A DNA stretch of 64,000 nucleotides. Source: Zymoseptoria tritici IPO323 (Eukaryota > Ascomycota > Dothideomycetes > Mycosphaerellales > Mycosphaerellaceae). The stretch covers positions 434,001 to 498,000 of the forward strand of contig NC_018217.1 in NCBI RefSeq assembly GCF_000219625.1. The letters are read 5' to 3'. Positions within the stretch are counted from its first letter, which is position 1. Every line of letters starts with the position of its first letter. The position numbers and the translations under genes are program-made. Below are positions 1 to 14,200 of this stretch, one piece after another. The notes beneath the pieces are model-generated. The model had not been told where the DNA came from and did no database searches. It saw only the letters and a list, made by a program, of their open reading frames with translations.

Positions 1-3000
1 CGGACGAGAGCCCGGGCAATTGCGAGCCTTTGCTTCTGACCTCCACTCAGTTGTGAGGAGCTGCTCGATCCGCAGTCGGTGTTGTAGCCATCTGGTAGAC
101 TCGTGATGAAGTCGTGCAGACCGCACTTCTTGCAAGCTGCGATGACTTGCTCGTCAGAAACAGTCTCGCCGGAAGGCGCCCCCAATTTCACGTTGTAAAG
201 AACAGAGCCGGTGAAGAGATCTGGATCCTGAGATACCAGACCCATGTGGCTTCTCAGCTTTCTGACGTCCATCTCGCGGATGTTGACTCCATCGTAGAGT
301 ACGGACCCGGCGGTCGTGTCGTAGAACCGCTCGATGAGCGCTACCGTCGATGATTTGCCTGCCCCCGAGGGCCCGACGAATGCCACAGATTCGCCGGCTC
401 CGATGGACAGATCGATCTTGTTGAGTGACGGCTGCGAGGAATTAGGGTACGTGAGCGAGACCCCATCGAATCTCAGCTTTGCAATCTTCCCATCTGATCC
501 CACGCCGTTCACTGCTGTTTGGCTGACAAGGTCTGTGCTCACGGAGGACGTCGTCGAAGATCTCTCCTTCAGGCGCTCTAAACTGCTAGGAAGCAGGATC
601 TGCGTCTTTGCGTCTAGCAGTGTGAAGATGCTTCTTGCGGCAGTCTTCGCTCGCGCAATCTCCGGACTCAGGCTGAAGAATTGGCCTGCCGATTGTGCAG
701 AGAAAAGAAGTGCTGGCAGCACGATGAAAAATGCCGTGCTTGAGTATGTGCCGTTTCGGACCTGTCTCGCTCCCCTGTATTCAGTCAGTATCATGTGCAG
801 TCAAAAATGCTTCAGTCCTACGTACCACCAATACGCCAAAGCGTAGACAAAGTATGTGATGGAAAAGCAGAACGAGAGCAGCGTGCTAGACAAGTAGATG
901 AAAGTCTGGATCTCTCGATGCGGTTTGCGAAGGGCTTCCTCGTACTCTTCGAGCAGATGCGCTTCAAGGCAGAGAGCTGTGACCGCGCGACGATTGCGAC
1001 ACGATTCCGCGGCGAGTCCAGTGGCTTCACTGAAAGCTTCGCGATGCTTGTTCTCCGACGCCGTCAAGATTCGGAGTCTGGCGTAACCAGCAAGGACCAT
1101 GACAGGCACGGCGGCGAGCAAGACCACGGCAATCTTCCACGCCACGACGAGTGACAATACAACGCCGCCAATCGTCGAGGTAATAATCGAGAAAATGGCA
1201 CCCAGCGCCACGCCACCCAATGCGGAAAGATCGGATGGGTCCTTGGTGAAGCTTGAGAGAAGTTCCTGGGTAGAGTGTCCTGGCTCGGAGAACCATCGAA
1301 TGTCGAGGTGCAATAATTTGTGCAGCATGCGAGCCTTGACGCTTCCGGTCACATGGCTCGAGGTGATTCCGAAAGCACTCCCACTCCCAACGTACGAGCC
1401 GAGCGCGATGAGGGCCAAGATGAAGAAAATCAGCGAGTAGAAATTCACGTCGCTGTAGAAGGAAGGGCTGGCAGTGCCAGTGTTGAGGACCTGTATCGTT
1501 GACCGTCAGCCAATGAAAGACGGTTCATGCATACGCAAGATACTCACGGTGATCAAGTTTCCAAACACGATGGCTTGGCCGATCATGATGCCTCCGCTGA
1601 TGACGGACGCCACAAGTCCAGATGCCACGAGAATCGAGTCGGGCCTAATGATACCTCCTAGTCGTTTGGCCACCGTTAGAAGACCCATCGGTGGAAGTTC
1701 TTCTGTCTTCGAGGTCGCTGCGTTTGTGACCTTTTCTTCGCTTTTCGTCAGGTCACTGAAGCTGGACTCTTTGCGCAGGACTTCGGTCTTCTCCGGCGAC
1801 TCTTCTCTGTCTTGGTCAAATGTCGTCTTCTGTGCATCCAATAAACCACGGAAGATTGTTCCCTCGCCCGACAGCTCGCGTGGTGAACCCTGCTCCACAG
1901 CTTTTCCGTCGCTCATGACAATGATATGATCTGCGTCCAGTGTCGTCGACAGTCGATGTGCGATCATGATCACGGTCGTCCCTTTCGACGCCACCTTTTT
2001 GACTGCGTCCACGACGGCCACTTCGCTTCGTGCGTCTAGTGCGCTGGTTGGCTCGTCCAGCACGAGGATCGCTGGATTCTTGATCAGCGCGCGGGCAAGG
2101 CATATCCTTTGGCGTTGACCACCCGACAACTGGAGCTCATTTCCTAGGCGTGTGTTGACGCCATTTGGTAGTTGTTCCAGGAAATCGACGTTGGCATCTT
2201 TCAATGCCTGAGTGCAGCGAGATCTCTTCTCATCCTCTGTGAGGCTCTGTCCCATGATGCCGTAGCACACATTGTCGAAGATTGTGCCCGAGAACAAGAT
2301 TGTATCTTGATCCAAGACGGCGATCTGCGAGCGAAGGTAACCAGAGTCGATCTTCTGTACATCGTCGTCACCGACAAGAATGTGGCCGCTGTAGTCGTAG
2401 ATGCCGAGCAACAGCGCAACCAGGGTCGATTTGCCGCCTCCAGATGTGCCTACAATTGCGGTAAACTTGCCATTGTTCAAGGTGAAGGAGACCTCGTTCA
2501 GAGTCCTGACGGTTGGCCGGGCAGGATATTGGAAAACAACGTCTTTGAATTGGATGTCTTGGCCGTGGAGTGAAGGCTTGTGGTCTGTTTTCCGGAATGT
2601 ACTGGCATTGTTCGGATCATTCCTGGCATCTATGAGGTCTTGGATGGTATCCTTGGCCGATGCAGCGCGAGCAAATATCTCAAGGAAAGGAGCGAATTGG
2701 CCGACCACGAACGAGGCATCCAAGATGAGTAGGATGACGGCGTAGACTGTTCCTGCGTTGCCTCCATTCGTCCGTCGACTTCCCACATAGAATGCCAGTG
2801 CATTTGTAGCGTATGCAATAAAGTAGACCGCACCAGCCTGGAGGGCTGCAAGGATGGCCTTTTTGGCATTCGTCTTGGTCGCTGCGTTGAGAAGTTCCAG
2901 ATGCCTTGCGCATAGTCCTGTAATCATGTCGAAGGCTTGCACGATTCTGACTGCACCTAGTGCACCCTCAGCAATGTCGTTGGCCTGGTCGTTCTTCTCG

Positions 3001-3840
3001 TTCGCAGCGCGGTTGTACTTGGCGACGAGGGGAGTGAGTACGAAAAAGCAAATCGATACGGCTGGAACGACCGAAGCAAGCAAGATGCCTGTAAGTTCTG
3101 CATCCAGCAAGAAGCCAACGACAAATGCTGCCACAAAGTAAGAGAGCGCTTGAATGAAGATGCCGACTTTTTCAGAGCAGCCTGCCTGGATAGTGTCCAT
3201 CTTCTCCGTAAGCAGGCCGCTGACGTCGATGGTATGCGTGTCGAGATACGCCTGATCCAGATGAAGGAGGCATTCCAGAAGCTTTCTACGCAGCTTCACG
3301 GACACAGTCTCGGATGTCAGACCGAATCCAATACAATATATCGTCGTGACGACAAAGTATGCCACAGCCACACCGAGGAGTTGCACCAATCTGTCATGAA
3401 GGGCGGCTTCCGGTGGAGGAAACTCGTTGATGATTTGACCTGCAAAGGACGAGATGTATCAATTAGCGGAGTCTTGGAACCTCCCGTGCCCACCACGTAC
3501 CGAATATATACCCAATGACTGGCAATGGGACACCAGCGGCGACAGCGAAGACGGCACTCCCGATTGCAATGGATCTGTCCAGAACGGTGTCGAGAGAGTC
3601 GTAGAGATTCAAGTACGTAGTCTTGAATGGGTTGAGTCCCAGCAGTCGACGATACACGGTCTGCAGTGGTGTCGAGACTTCGGTAGACCGAGCCTGGGGC
3701 ATGCCCAGAGGCGCTGGGCCATTTGCTGGTCCAAGGGCATCGCCCTGTGAACGGCGGGATGTATGGTCATCGCCACGCCGCTCCATCGACGAAGCAGAGC
3801 GTGAGCGTCTGCGTGCCGCTTCGGCTGCTCTGTCCACCAT
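1..3840 (-). CDS. Full-length ABCB-type ABC exporter, 3' end outside window
   Basis: ATP-driven membrane exporter with the order TMD1-NBD1-TMD2-NBD2, as in fungal multidrug/STE6-like ABCB proteins. Four exons are visible: 3501-3840, 1548-3439, 826-1490 and 1-774. The introns at 3440-3500, 1491-1547 and 775-825 have GTACGT or GTGAGT donors and restore one frame of about 1223 codons. NBD1 shows Walker A GTSGGGKST (about residue 443), signature LSGGQRQR (about 549) and Walker B ILVLDEP. NBD2 shows Walker A GPSGAGKSS (about 1095) and LSGGQKQR (about 1207), after which the window ends. The start is the ATG at 3838-3840 before an Arg/Ser-rich cytosolic N-terminus. It is head-to-head with the siderophore NRPS across a shared promoter. 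I infer a role in siderophore or precursor trafficking, but a general drug exporter is equally compatible with the sequence. Confidence 0.9.
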
Positions 3841-5282
3841 GCTGGCAATCACGAGGAGCAAGGAAAAGCAGCATGGAAATGCAGAGAATGAAAGAAAGCC
3901 ATGGACGCCGAGCGGAGATGTTCAACAGAGGAAGAGAGGCAGACTGTCGAAGGGCGACTTCGGTGTCCAGCCACGACGTGGGTTAGCACAAGAAGACGAC
4001 TGGCCGTCCAGAGCATCTGGTTGTTGAGTGTGCTTCTCTGGGTCTCGGCACAAGTGCACAGTAGTGCGAGTGCGACGCTTCTTGCTCGGGAAAGCGGTGC
4101 GCACCAAAGTTTACTGTGCGGAGCAGAACGACGGACCTCTTCTGCGGATCATCGCCACTACCACTGCCGCTTTCGCTGTCGTGATTGTTCATGGCAAACT
4201 CTGCCGATCATGACCACCACGCTAGAATAAGCTCGTTGGCAGACCACAGTAGAAGCGTGAACCGCCGAACGAAGTTGAGGACCACTCTCGTCAACTTCCA
4301 CTCTTGTCAACTTCCACCTTGTACGCCAGGCGCGGCTGCCAAAAATCTTCGCTGCGCATGCAAGAAGGACCTGCCCCTTCGGCAGGAGTCGCCGATGGCT
4401 CATCATCATCGCGGCTAGCACGACCTACTGCTAAGCGTGGGCAGCACCACAAGTACGAGGTACCAGAGAAGGTCACAGGAGACCAGCAAGTGGAAAAGGC
4501 TTGTAGCCTCGGGATTTGGAAGATGACGTGAAGGCTTTTCGAACGACGATCCATCAGATAAGATCTTCTCTCGCTTGTGGGTTTCGAAGGATCGAGTGGA
4601 CGCTTGACGGGCCTCCTCGTAAGAATTTTCAGTCGTCAGTGGAGCCTCGCGTGCACTCCACGCTGTCGGGTTCCGGTGGAGTTCGTACGTGTTAGTGAGA
4701 CGATCCTTCGGTTCTCCAGGTGTCGTGCAAACTCAGTATCTAATCTGATTGATAAGATGATCGAGTGGTGTACATATATCACTTCTTGGCGCGCCTGGTG
4801 CGGTTTGTGCTTCAGTCTTTCCGATGGAGATCTACACGCCAGAAATGGCAAGTGAAAGTCAAACACCGCTAGGCAATTTTACTCCATCCCACTCCCGAGC
4901 CATCAGCGACGACGTGATCTCGGTCAGGAGAGTCGCAAACTGCCGCAGGTGGGTGGGTCGGTGCTCAATAATGAATTCTCGTCAGAGATCGGTCGGCTTG
5001 AGCGTGGGCGGATGGACTTTGAAGACATCGTGTTGTTGCTGTTGGTTGGGCTTGCCTGAGGTTTTGCCGCGTTAGAACTATTGATGCATCATCACCTTGT
5101 TGTCCCCAGAACGCCGCCATGGTCCAGCTTTGATCCCGCGTACATTTTAATGAAGAACGTGCAGCCTTCGCGCTCGATGCAGCATCACGCCAGACACGAA
5201 TATCACCGATACCCATACCGCGCTCATCGGGTCTAATCCCTGCCGACGACTCCAACATCACCTCATCCCCTCGCACGTCCCC
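3841..5282. promoter_or_regulatory. Shared divergent promoter of ABC exporter and NRPS
   Basis: This 1442-bp gap separates the two divergent start codons and holds no convincing gene; the short open frames in it resemble nothing I know. It includes an exact ATCWGATAA-type site at 4553-4561 and a second plain TGATAA core at 4750-4755. This arrangement would let one set of upstream sites control both genes. Confidence 0.6.
4553..4561 (+). promoter_or_regulatory. Putative iron-GATA repressor site ATCAGATAA
   Basis: Exact match to ATCWGATAA, the consensus known for SreA/Urbs1/Fep1/Sre-type GATA factors that repress siderophore genes when iron is plentiful. It lies 730 bp upstream of the NRPS ATG and 713 bp upstream of the ABC exporter ATG. 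Chance occurrence of a 9-mer with one degenerate base in 1.4 kb on two strands is low but not negligible. Confidence 0.55.
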
Positions 5283-8200
5283 ATGGCGCCTCATCTCTCC
5301 ATCTCGAACCCGAATCCTCGGCGATTACAAGGACCGAGCCTGCTCCATGAGTTGATCCCGCTCGAGAGTCAGCATGGCTCGGCGGCCATCGAGCACACAG
5401 ACGCCGATGGAAATCTCACTTCACTGAGCTATGCCGAATTCCACACCAAAGCAAACGCCCTGGCCCGTCGCATCATATCTCACCTTGGACATCGCAGAAG
5501 TGATCGACTGATAATACCACTCTTGATCCCACAATCTCCAGATTTGTACATCTCGCAGCTCGCCACACTGAAAGCCGGCGGCGCTTTCTGTCCCATCGTT
5601 CTGGATGCGCCAGAAGAGCGACTTCGTTTCATTCTACAGGACATCGATGCCACCATCCTTCTGACGACCGCCGACCATAAGTCGAAACTGCTCGATCTGG
5701 AGGGTGTGCGAATTTTAGCGGTCGACCAACACTCTCCCGCTGTTGATGACGACCAGGACGACCTGGACGTCTCCATCACTCCTCAGGATGCAGCCTATAT
5801 CATGTACACCAGTGGAAGCACTGGACAGCCCAAGGGAGTCATACTTTCTCACTCCGCGGCGACGCAAGCACTGCTCGCTCACGACTTGCATATTCCGAGC
5901 TTCTCACGGTTCCTACAGTTCGCCAGCCCGACCTTCGATGTCTCGGTCTTCGAAATCTTCTTTCCCTGGTTCCGAAATTGTACGCTGGTCAGCTGCGATC
6001 GACGACGCTTGCTGAACGATTTGCCCAGTGCGATCAACAATCTGAAAATCGATGCGTGCGAGCTCACACCTTCGGTTGCCAGCAGTCTACTGCAGGGTCG
6101 GGAAAGTGTCCCGTCACTCAAAGTGCTGTTGACCATCGGCGAGATGCTTAAACCGTCTGTGGTCGAGGCGTTCGGCGGAGACGATGAAACGCCTGCAATT
6201 CTACACGGCATGTATGGTCCAACAGAGGCAACGATACACTGCACTCTGCAGACCAACTTTCCGAAATCCATGTCCTGCAGTTCAATCGGCATTCCACTGG
6301 ATACAGTATCAGCATTTGTGGTCAGAATACCTGCAGACGATGATGTTGCTCCATCAAACCTCGAAATTATGCCTCTGGGAGAAGAAGGCGAACTCGCCGT
6401 GGGTGGCCATCAGCTTGCTGACGGTTACCTAAATCGAGACGAAAAGACCCGGGAAGTTTTCGTTGAGCACCCGGACCACGGCCTACTGTACAGAACCGGC
6501 GACAGAGTGAGAATGTTGCCCGACGGCAAGTTGGAGTGCTTAGGACGCATATCCAGCGGTCAAGTGAAGCTGCGAGGCCAGCGCATCGAACTCGGCGAGA
6601 TTGAGCATGCAGCTTCCAAGACACCTGGCTGTCGTGATGTCGCAGCGGAAGTCATTTCTGGCATACTGGTCATTTTCTGCGTTCGTGGGACCGATTCTTT
6701 GACCGATTCCTTGATTCTCGAAACCTGCCGAAAATGGCTCCCTGAGTTCATGATACCTGGCAACGTCGTGATAATACCGTCTCTCCCATATCTTGCGAGC
6801 GGAAAGTGCGACCGGAAAACATTGCGTGCCGAGTATGAAAAGTCGCAAGAAGAGGGCGAGGGCGACGATGCAGTCCTTGATGAGCAGACTGAAAAGACAA
6901 TTGCGGTACTCGGTGAAGTCTTGGGGCAGGAGGTCACAGCATCGACTACTCTACCGAGCATCGGCGTTGATTCCCTATCAGCTATACGTCTTGCATCGGC
7001 ACTCCGTAAGAACGGATTTCCCCAGCTCGACGCTGCTCGAATTTTGGCCGCTCGCACACCTCATGATATTGTGAAAGCGTTGAAGCGAGCTTCAGCTGAG
7101 CGAGCCACATCCGGACAGACAGGAGAATTCGACGCTTCGTACAGAGCCCGCCTGGATACTGCAGTCGAGAAGGCCTTACCAAGCATGCAAAGCGACATCG
7201 AAACAGCATTTCCTTGCACTCCAGTCCAAGTAGCAATGCTCACAGAGACCGAAAGGGACTCCCAAGCATATTGCAATTGGATAGAGCTGTTCATACCTGG
7301 CGAATGGAGTCTCCCAACTATTTCAGACGCACTGCGAAAGCTTTCAAAAGCACATCCTTTGCTGCGCTCCGGGTTCGCGCCCATCGACGGAACTACATGG
7401 AGCTTTGCAGTAGTGGTGTGGAAAAGCCTTGCGCCGGATCAATTAAGAGAGAACGCTGACCTGCGTCCGTCCTTACGCATTGGCTCATCCCAAGATTTGC
7501 TCCGCCCAATCACTTTCTCGTCAAGACTGTGCGATGGTGGTGTCCGATTACTAGTCGAGCTCCATCATGCATTGTTCGATCAGTGGGCGATGGATGTATT
7601 CCGGTCCGACCTTCTGGCAATCTTGCACAATAGGGAACGCCAACAACCCGGGTCCTTCAAGTCTGTCTCCGACTACTACATATCTTACCAAGATGATACC
7701 AAGTCTGCGGCCGTAATCGACTTTTGGCAAGATCATCTCCGAGATGTCATCCCGTCACCCATGCCTATCCTCCGCGCAGGCAGCGTTCCCGACTCTGTAC
7801 AAAGAACGAGCTGGCACGACTTCACGATAATCACCGAAGATGTCAGGTCAAAGGCTGCCGCCCTCGGCTGTAGCGTACCGGCGGTCTTTCAGGCTGCCAT
7901 GGCATTTCTCCTTGGCAGCTACGCTGGCACAACTGATGTCACGCTCGGATCAGTCTTCTCGGGACGTACGATACCAGTTGCGGACGTCGACTCCGTATTC
8001 GGTCCATGTCTCGCTACGCTCCCTTTCCGCATGGACTTCGGCGCTGTGGCAACATGCAAAGATCTGCTACGGGCTGTGACTGATCGGAACCGAGCGATGC
8101 AGAAGTATGTCGCCACATCGCCGACATTTATTAGAAGAGCTGCTGGCATCATGCCAGGAACCAAGCTTTTTGACAGCCTGTTCATCTGGCAAGAAAGTAC

Positions 8201-11200
8201 CGTCACTGGAGGTCCAGATGAGATCCAAGTGCTGGACTCTTCTGAAGACCGCCTGGAATTCGGTCTCATTCTTGAGTTCGAGCCAACTCCTTCAAATGTT
8301 AAGGCGCGAGCCACATACAAAGAGAGCTTGGTCGGCGAGGACCAGATTGAAATGATGCTGCGTCAAATCGAATCGATTGCAGCGTATCTCATCGAGCAAC
8401 CTACTGGTCTCGTAGATGCCCTGGGATCGTGTCTCAGTGATGAGACTCTCTCAACATACCGTCGGTACGGTGCGATCTACGACGGTGCGGTGGAAGGTCC
8501 GACTGCCACCTTCGTTCTCAGTCTGGACGGCGATGAACGCATACTATCTTGTGGTGCTTTCGGCGAGATCGCTCACAGTGATGAGCAAAACGAGAAGGAC
8601 GATTCGGATGCATCCCGAGTGATCAATCACCCAAAGCATGGCCGACTTTACCGGAGTGGAGAGACAGGAAGGCTGTTGGCAGATGGCACTCTGCTCATCG
8701 CCGGAAGAGTCGACGATCTAGTGACATTCAAAGGGACCCAAGTGGACGTGGCTAAGATAAGTGCTGCAATCGCACAGCACTCGGGCGTCGTCGAATGTGC
8801 AACATTGCTCTGTGGCAAACAAAGCTCAAAGCCAACGCTTGTAAGTTTCTGGGTTCCCGCATCGCAAGGTCGTGCTTGCACGACGACAGCAACTGTCTCG
8901 AAGGCAGAACCACAGGCCATCTCATCAATTTTTGAGCAACTGGAGGACATGCTTCAGGACTACATGATTCCGGCAACGGTGGTACCAATGAGCAAGCTTC
9001 CTGAAACGCAAGAAGGCAAGCTGGACAAGCAATGCCTCCAGAGTATTTTCAACGGCCTAGGAAGCGAAGATCGGGACCAGTTCTCGCGGCCTCACAATGC
9101 ATCTGGCGCTGATGAGGTGATCTCAACCCAAGAGCAGATCGTTGCAGAATTCTTGGCCGGGTATCTGGAAATCCCTGTGGCCAACATTTCCCGGCAATCA
9201 TCCTTTGCCTCTCTCGGAATGACTTCACAGCATGTTCCAGAGGTAGCTAAATCCCTGGAGAAGCGACTGCACGCTCGAATCGATGTCACGATGATCACGG
9301 GCGACCGCACCATCGCGCAGCTCTGTCGCACGACCACTTCTACTGGAGACGGCCTCGAAGGGCCGGACAATGCTAGAGGGCCGAATTCTCCAGAAGAACA
9401 AGCTGTAGCTGACGCTTTGGCTGAGATCTTGGACATTCCATCGACCCGTATCTCAAGGAACTCGTCGTTCCTGTCCCTCGGACTGAACTCGCTAAACGCG
9501 ATTCAGCTGGTCAGATCCCTAAAGAAGCGACTGGACATGGACATCAGTATCTCGACAATTTTGAGCCAACCCAGCATCACGCGCCTATGTCGTACAATCT
9601 CCGATGACCGAAAAGTCGCGGAAGAGCAAGAAGCAGTGAAAATCCGCGAGGTAATTGCTGGTGACTTCACAAGAGAGATTGAGGAGTCTTACGTTGCCGA
9701 TGGACACACCATTGAAGCAATTCTGCCGTGCACACCATTGCAGCAAGCGATGCTTTCAGCCACCTCAAGCGCTGATGGAGGCGCATACTGTGACACTTTG
9801 AAGCTGAAGCCATTTGCAGATATGCAGAAGTTCGAGGATTGCTGGAGAGAAATGGTCAAAAGACATCCGATCTTGAGAACGTGCTTTGTCGAGACTCCTT
9901 TGGCGGCCTACCCGTTTGCGCAGGTCGTCTTGAAAGATCAGCCTTCAAGTTGGGTTCACTTTGGCAACGAGTCGAACGGCAGCCTAACAAATGGGCACGC
10001 GAACGGCGACCTCGAAGGCAACATCTCTGCTCGTGTACCGCTCCGATTCGATGCTCAGGGGTCAGATCTGTACTTGCGGATGCATCATGCACTCTACGAC
10101 GGAGTGTCGGTCTCTATTCTCTTCTCGGAACTCACACGACTTTACAACGGCGAGCAACTTCCGAGTCCTGTTTCGTTTGAGCCGTTTTTGCAAGTCGTCT
10201 TGGCTCAGAATGGACCACATGCACTCAAATTTTGGTCGACGCAAATGAAAGACTTCAACCCTCAGCGATTTCCGACACATGGAGCTGACGCCCAGCAGCA
10301 AGTGGAGAAAACTATTGGACGCAAGTTGTCGGTCCGTCCTGCGGTGCTGAAGGCGTTTGGCGAGCGACACTCTTGCACCACCTCCATTATGTTCCAGGCC
10401 GCCTGGGCAAAGACCTTAGCTTGCTTACAAGATGGCACCGATGTTTGTTTCGGCAACGTAGTGAGTGGAAGGACGGTCGCTGTACCCGATGTCGAGCGCC
10501 TTGTTGCGCCGTGTTTCAACACGGTGCCGCTGCGTACAAGGATGCACGAGCTTCGCACAAACATGGACCTCATTGCACACCTGCAAAGGATCAACGTTGA
10601 TACGATGCCGCATCAGCTCACTGCCGTGGGCAAGATACAAGGGCTGACGCTGGACCCATCCCGCCGCCTTTTCGAATCGATAATGCTAGTACAGCCACCC
10701 TCCATCGAGTCCGACGACGTCTTCACCGAGGAGGGCGAGATGGACATGGGAATACCGCTTGTCGTTGAAATCATACCCGGCGAGGACGATTTTAATTTAA
10801 AGGTCCATTTCCTGATCGACCGTGTCGCTGAAGCTATTATACCATCCCTCATGGACGCCTTCGAAGCCGCATTGGCGTCTTGCGTGCGCTACTCGTCTAG
10901 CTCTCTGGACCAATTTGTCGAGTTCGATTCTGCTCAAATTGCAGGCAAGCTTAAAGCACCTCTTGCGCCATCCGAGGTCAATGGCAACGACGAGAACTTG
11001 AGCAACGGCGATACTGCTGGCTCTTGGAGTTCAGCTGAGCAGACAATACGCCAAATCTTTGCCGAGTTGGCTGATGTTGACCCAGCCCGCATCTCGAAAC
11101 GTACTTCGCTGTACCGTATTGGACTGGACAGTCTGAACGCTGTGCAAGTCGCATCAAAAATGCGCAGCAGCGGTATGGAGGTCGATGCTGCTGATGTAAT

Positions 11201-14200
11201 GCAGCATCAGCATCCCGAGGCACTGGCAGCCTTCCTCGCTTCCCGGACGACTGAGCCGAAAGCTGAGGTCGGTCAAGAGTTCAATCTGGAGAACTTCGAC
11301 AGCGACCACCGTCAAGGTATTATGGATAGTCTTGGCATCGCCGAGGACAGTCTCGAAGCTATTCGTCCGTGCACGGCCGCGCAGAGCGGCATGCTGTCTC
11401 AATTCATACAGTCAGCCGGCGAACACTACTTGAACCATACTGTGTACGAAGTTCCGTCTGAATACAGCTTCGAGAACATTCGCTCGGCTTGGATGACAGT
11501 GCAGCGGAAGCATCAGGTCTTGCGGATGGGCTTTGCTCAGCTCGATGAAATAGCCGTGCCATTCGCGATGGTCATATACCAACCAGGCTCGTTCCTGGAG
11601 ACGAGTGTGACTTCTCCTGACCCCTGCGATCGCAGTGAAATACAGCGTCAGGCCAGCCACGAGATACTGCATGCTCTGGATGTCCCTGCTTGGCGAGTCG
11701 CGGTCATGGAACTTCAAGGGACGAGGCAAATGTGCCTATCGATGCACCATGCCCTCTACGATGCCGAGTCATTGCAAATACTACTGACAGACTTCGCTGC
11801 TGCGCTCCATTCGGCTGACGTAGGGACGGCGACGACAATTGATCAGACACTCCGCACTCAGATCGAGGGTGCAATGTATCGACAAGATGACAGCGAGGCG
11901 TTCTGGAGGTCCACTCTGCAGTCTGCTCAGTAAGTTATTCCTAAGGCCACGCCCCTGCTAGCCTTCACTGACAATGTCATAGCCTCGTCAAGTTTCCAAA
12001 CTTGACTCCGAACATCATCCGAGAGAGCGGATCCTCCGTGGTGGGCATGCCTTGCAGCCTAGAGGCATCAGAGCTCAATGCATGCTGCAGCCGGAAGGGC
12101 GTCACCGTTCAGGCCATGGGCCAGACTGCGTGGGGGCGTCAACTCTCGGCATACACTGGCGAGTCAGATGTCACTTTCGGGACTGTGTTCTCTGGCATAT
12201 CTGCTTCGACCGCCAACCCAGAGGCTTTCCCTTCGATTTCGACAGTCCCGGTCCAATTCAGTTCTGGTAAGCCTCTGGATGAGGCGTTGAACAACATGGT
12301 GTCGTACAATGCATCCGCTCAAAGGCATCGCTTCACGCCACTCTCTGAGATTCAGCGTTTCGCGGAATCTGCTGGAGAGCCACTCTTTGATACTGTCTTC
12401 ATCTATCAGAAATCCCAGAAACGCTCGGAGGAGTCACTGGAATGGCCAGTTCTATACCAGACACTCGGGATTGACTATGTGGCTTCTCTCGAAATGGAAC
12501 TAACAGGGCCCGAGGAAATATCTTTGCGACTGCACTTCGACACTCGAATCATTCCTGAAGCACATGCGCATCTCATGCTGCGGCAGTTTGACTCCATCCT
12601 GAGACACGTTGCAGGCGATGAAAGCGATAAGATCAACCTCAATCACGACTTGTTGTCCATCTCACCCCCTCGGGAACGAAACTTACCATCTCCGGCTGGC
12701 CTCCTCCATCAATTTTTGGAGCGCACCGCTGAGCAGACGCCGCACAAGCCAGCACTGGAGTTCATAACGTCTTTTGACAATGAATCGAAAGGCCGCAAGA
12801 AATGGACATACCAAGATGTTAACGATCGCAGCAATCAAGTGGCCCAATTAATCTCCCAGCACAACGTTCGACCGGGCGGAGTAGTGGCGGTATGCATGAG
12901 CAAGTCGGCAGAAGCAACATTTGCCTTCGCTGGTATCCTCAAGGCAGGCTGCGCATTCCTGGCGATGGACCCGGACCTACCACTGGCCCGCCGAAAGTTT
13001 ATCATCGAAGACTCCGGTTCGCAGCTATTGTTCGTGGATCCAGGCCGATCTGATCCGGAAATGCAGAGCGTGGTCGATCAAGTAGAGCTGACGGAACAGC
13101 ACATTCTGGAATACACAAGCCAAGCGCTCAGTCTTCCTCCTGCCGATTCTCAATCCACTTGTTACATTCTGTACACGAGCGGAACCACAGGCACCCCAAA
13201 GGGCTGCGAACTCACGCATGACAATGCGGTCCAAGCCATGATGGCGTTCCAGCGGCTGTTCGCTGACCACTGGACGGAGACTTCTCGATGGCTGCAATTC
13301 GCCAGCTACTGGTTCGATGTCTCAGTACTTGAGCAGTTCTGGAGCTGGAGTGTCGGCATCACGGTCGTGGGTGCGCCTCGGGATCTGGTGCTTGAAGACC
13401 TGGCTGGCTTCATTAACGGGGCAGGCATTACACATATTGATCTCACTCCATCTCTGGCTCGTCTGGTCAAGCCGGAAGAAGTGCCGACTTTGCACAACCA
13501 TGTCTTCATCACAGGAGGCGAGTCGCTGAAGCAAGAGATCATTGACGCGTGGGGTCCTCTCAATACGATCTACAACGGGTATGGTCCCACTGAAGCAACC
13601 ATCGGTGTGACGATGAATCCTCACATCGGTCCTGATGCAAAGCCCTCAAATATCGGCCCTCCATTCGACAATGTTGGCGCTTTTGTCTTCGCACCAGGGA
13701 CAGATGAGCCTGTCCTTCGTGGCGCTGTTGGCGAGCTATGCGTATCTGGCAGGCTCGTTGGCAAGGGATACCTGAACCGACCAGACTTGACCGACAAGGC
13801 TTTCCCATATCTGGAGCGACACAAGGAACGAGTATACCGCACTGGTGATCTGGTCAGACTCCTTGCTGACGGGTCCGTCTCATTCATTGGTCGACAGGAC
13901 TCGCAGGCCAAACTTCGCGGCCAGAGGTTGGAGATTGACGAGGTCGACGCCGTCATCAAGCAGTCTGCTGAAGGCATTTCTGACGTCGCTTCGCTGGTGG
14001 CAAAATCGAACGAGGGCAACCGCGAGATGCTGGTATCGTTCATTGTTGACCGAAAATCCCACCACCGCGAAACGCATCTTGTGCAATCTGACGGCAGCCG
14101 TCAACTTGTGCTTCTGGCGGACTCGGCTTGCCGCGGCCATCTACCTGGATATATGGTGCCGACTCATATCATACCGATCTCGCGGTTGCCGCTCACGGTC

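Noticed and set aside
4741..4760. Second GATA core (TGATAA) as another iron-repressor site
   Set aside because: It lacks the ATCW bases before GATAA, and plain GATA cores are common; mentioned only with the promoter.
9100..9600. T-T tandem in the NRPS as a possible assembly duplication
   Set aside because: The two carrier domains differ clearly in sequence (LGMTS against LGLNS with different flanks), so it is not a recent duplication artefact.
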